From Azolla caroliniana (Eukaryota; Polypodiophyta), in contig JBHGNT010000004.1 of NCBI GenBank assembly GCA_043228905.1, positions 16,120,001-16,184,000 of the forward strand: a stretch of DNA of 64,000 nt, in the 5' to 3' direction. The position numbers and the translations under genes were made by a program. Under the pieces are notes generated by a model, which was not told the origin of the DNA, made no database searches, and saw nothing but the letters and a program-made list of their open reading frames with translations. Positions within the stretch are counted from its first letter, which is position 1, and the number at the start of each line of letters is the position of its first letter. Below are positions 63,104 to 64,000 of the stretch, piece after piece.

Positions 63104-64000
63104 ACGTAGAAGCGAAGACCAACGCAAATTGGCGTGCCGCAGTGGAGGAAGAGATGCGCGCATTGACAAAGAATGAAACCTGAGACCTAGTTGACGCACG
63201 GAAGGGTGTGAAGCCGATGAGATGTAGGTTGGTGTACAAGGTCAAGTACAACACCGACGGCTCGATCAACTGGTACAAGGCCCGGCTAGTAGCGAAAGGC
63301 CACGCGAAGAAGCACGGCGTGGACTACGACGAAACCTTCGTGCCTAACGCGAAGATGACTACCGTGCGTGTTCTGCTAGCCGTAGCAGCGGCGAAGGGGT
63401 GGCATTTACATCAGATGGATGTCAAAAATGCATTCATGCTAGGCGAGCTTGAGGAACAGGTGTACATGGTACAACCCCCCGGATTTCACTCCAAAATGAA
63501 CACTTCGGCAGTCTACCGATTGAAGAAGTCCCTTTACGAACTAAAGCAAGCCCCGCATGCTTGGAACGCAAAAATCACACAGCGATTGCGTCAGATGGGC
63601 TTTGCGACATCCAAATCGGACTCTTCACTATTCATTCGGCAAGGTCGCCTCGGGCCGGTTAGTAGTTTACTTTGTGTTGATGATTTGGCATCACCGGTGC
63701 CGACCTAGGTGAAATTGACCGCATAAAGCTCCACCTCGCTGCATCATTTGACATGTAGGACCTAGGGGACCTTCATTACTTCCTCGGGATCGAAGTGATC
63801 CGTATCCCCGAAGGCATCTTGATCAGCCAACGACATTACGTGCTGAGTATGCTCTTCAAGATCGAGATGCCAGGTTGTAAGTCTGTCTCAACTGCTCTGG
63901 ATAGAATCATCATGCTTCGTCTTGACTCCGGAAAGGTTGCCGACCCGAAGAGGTTCCGAAAGATTGTCGGAAGCCTCATCTACTTGACTATCACTCGACC
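63104..64000 (+). pseudogene. C4 reverse transcriptase
   Basis: Resumes C4 with NANWRAAVEEEMRALTKNET, a stop at 63181, then VKPMRCRLVYKVKYN, KARLVAKGHAKKHGVDYDETF, MDVKNAFMLGELEEQVYMVQ, KKSLYELKQAPHAWN. The catalytic block is LLCVDDL (Tyr to Cys against C3), then a one-base deletion shifts the frame. The end of RT continues in broken frames past 64000. Confidence 0.88.

Larger units (their letters stand above)
52549..64000 (+). mobile_element. Copia element C4, cut by G3, runs off the window
   Basis: Plus-strand copia of the C3 family. It has a 5' truncated LTR, PBS, gag, protease/integrase remnants, the G3 insertion at 55329-63103, then RT to the window end. Confidence 0.88.

Overview
The window looks like a gene-poor stretch of a land-plant nuclear genome built almost entirely from nested retrotransposons. 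The signs are Ty1/copia elements primed by initiator tRNA-Met, a chromodomain Ty3/gypsy element, a second gypsy family with an extra gene after pol, and a LINE. I see no ordinary host gene, rRNA, functional tRNA gene, CRISPR or bacterial operon. The species cannot be named from the sequence alone; antisense gypsy copies with an unusual protease motif and primer site do not match the common flowering-plant lineages I know.

Left half (1-33865) reads as one nested stack. The oldest layer is a gag fragment of a gypsy family here called E (33009-33865, minus). Copia C5 (minus, 5' LTR 32597-33008) sits in it. Copia C1 (minus, 5' LTR 28764-29151) lies in the RT region of C5. C1 was hit twice: by copia C2 (plus, 23038-28439, perfect 5-bp target duplication) in gag, and by gypsy E1 (plus, 3' LTR ending at 21625) in integrase. 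E1 was in turn hit by gypsy G0 (minus, 1-6307), gypsy G2 (minus, 9277-16492) and a solo LTR (18773-19447). The left ends of C5, C1, E1 and G0 lie outside the window.

Middle (33866-48103): a LINE with endonuclease and reverse transcriptase, cut by the 5' LTR of chromovirus G4 (37312), which carries copia C3 (41511-47324) in its integrase.

Right part (48104-64000): a copia RNase H scrap, a second E-family gypsy (E5, minus, 48319-52548) truncated at its 5' side against copia C4 (plus, 52549 onward), and gypsy G3 (minus, 55329-63103) inserted in C4, whose RT resumes at 63104 and runs off the window.

G0, G2 and G3 are three copies of one gypsy family, called R: PBS TGGTGAACCCGACGTGAAC, a 4-nt gap between LTR and PBS, an Asp-His-Gly-Ser protease motif, and an RT with FLDD. 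Nearly all reading frames are broken by stops, frameshifts, deletions and local tandem duplications of 330, 449 and 581 bp. The longest intact frames are the gag-protease of G0 (679 codons) and the RT-RNase H of C3 (539 codons). The most interesting parts are the unassigned post-pol ORF of family E, tRNA-like sequences inside the LTRs of two unrelated gypsy families, a length-variable minisatellite in the C2 LTRs, and the R family itself.
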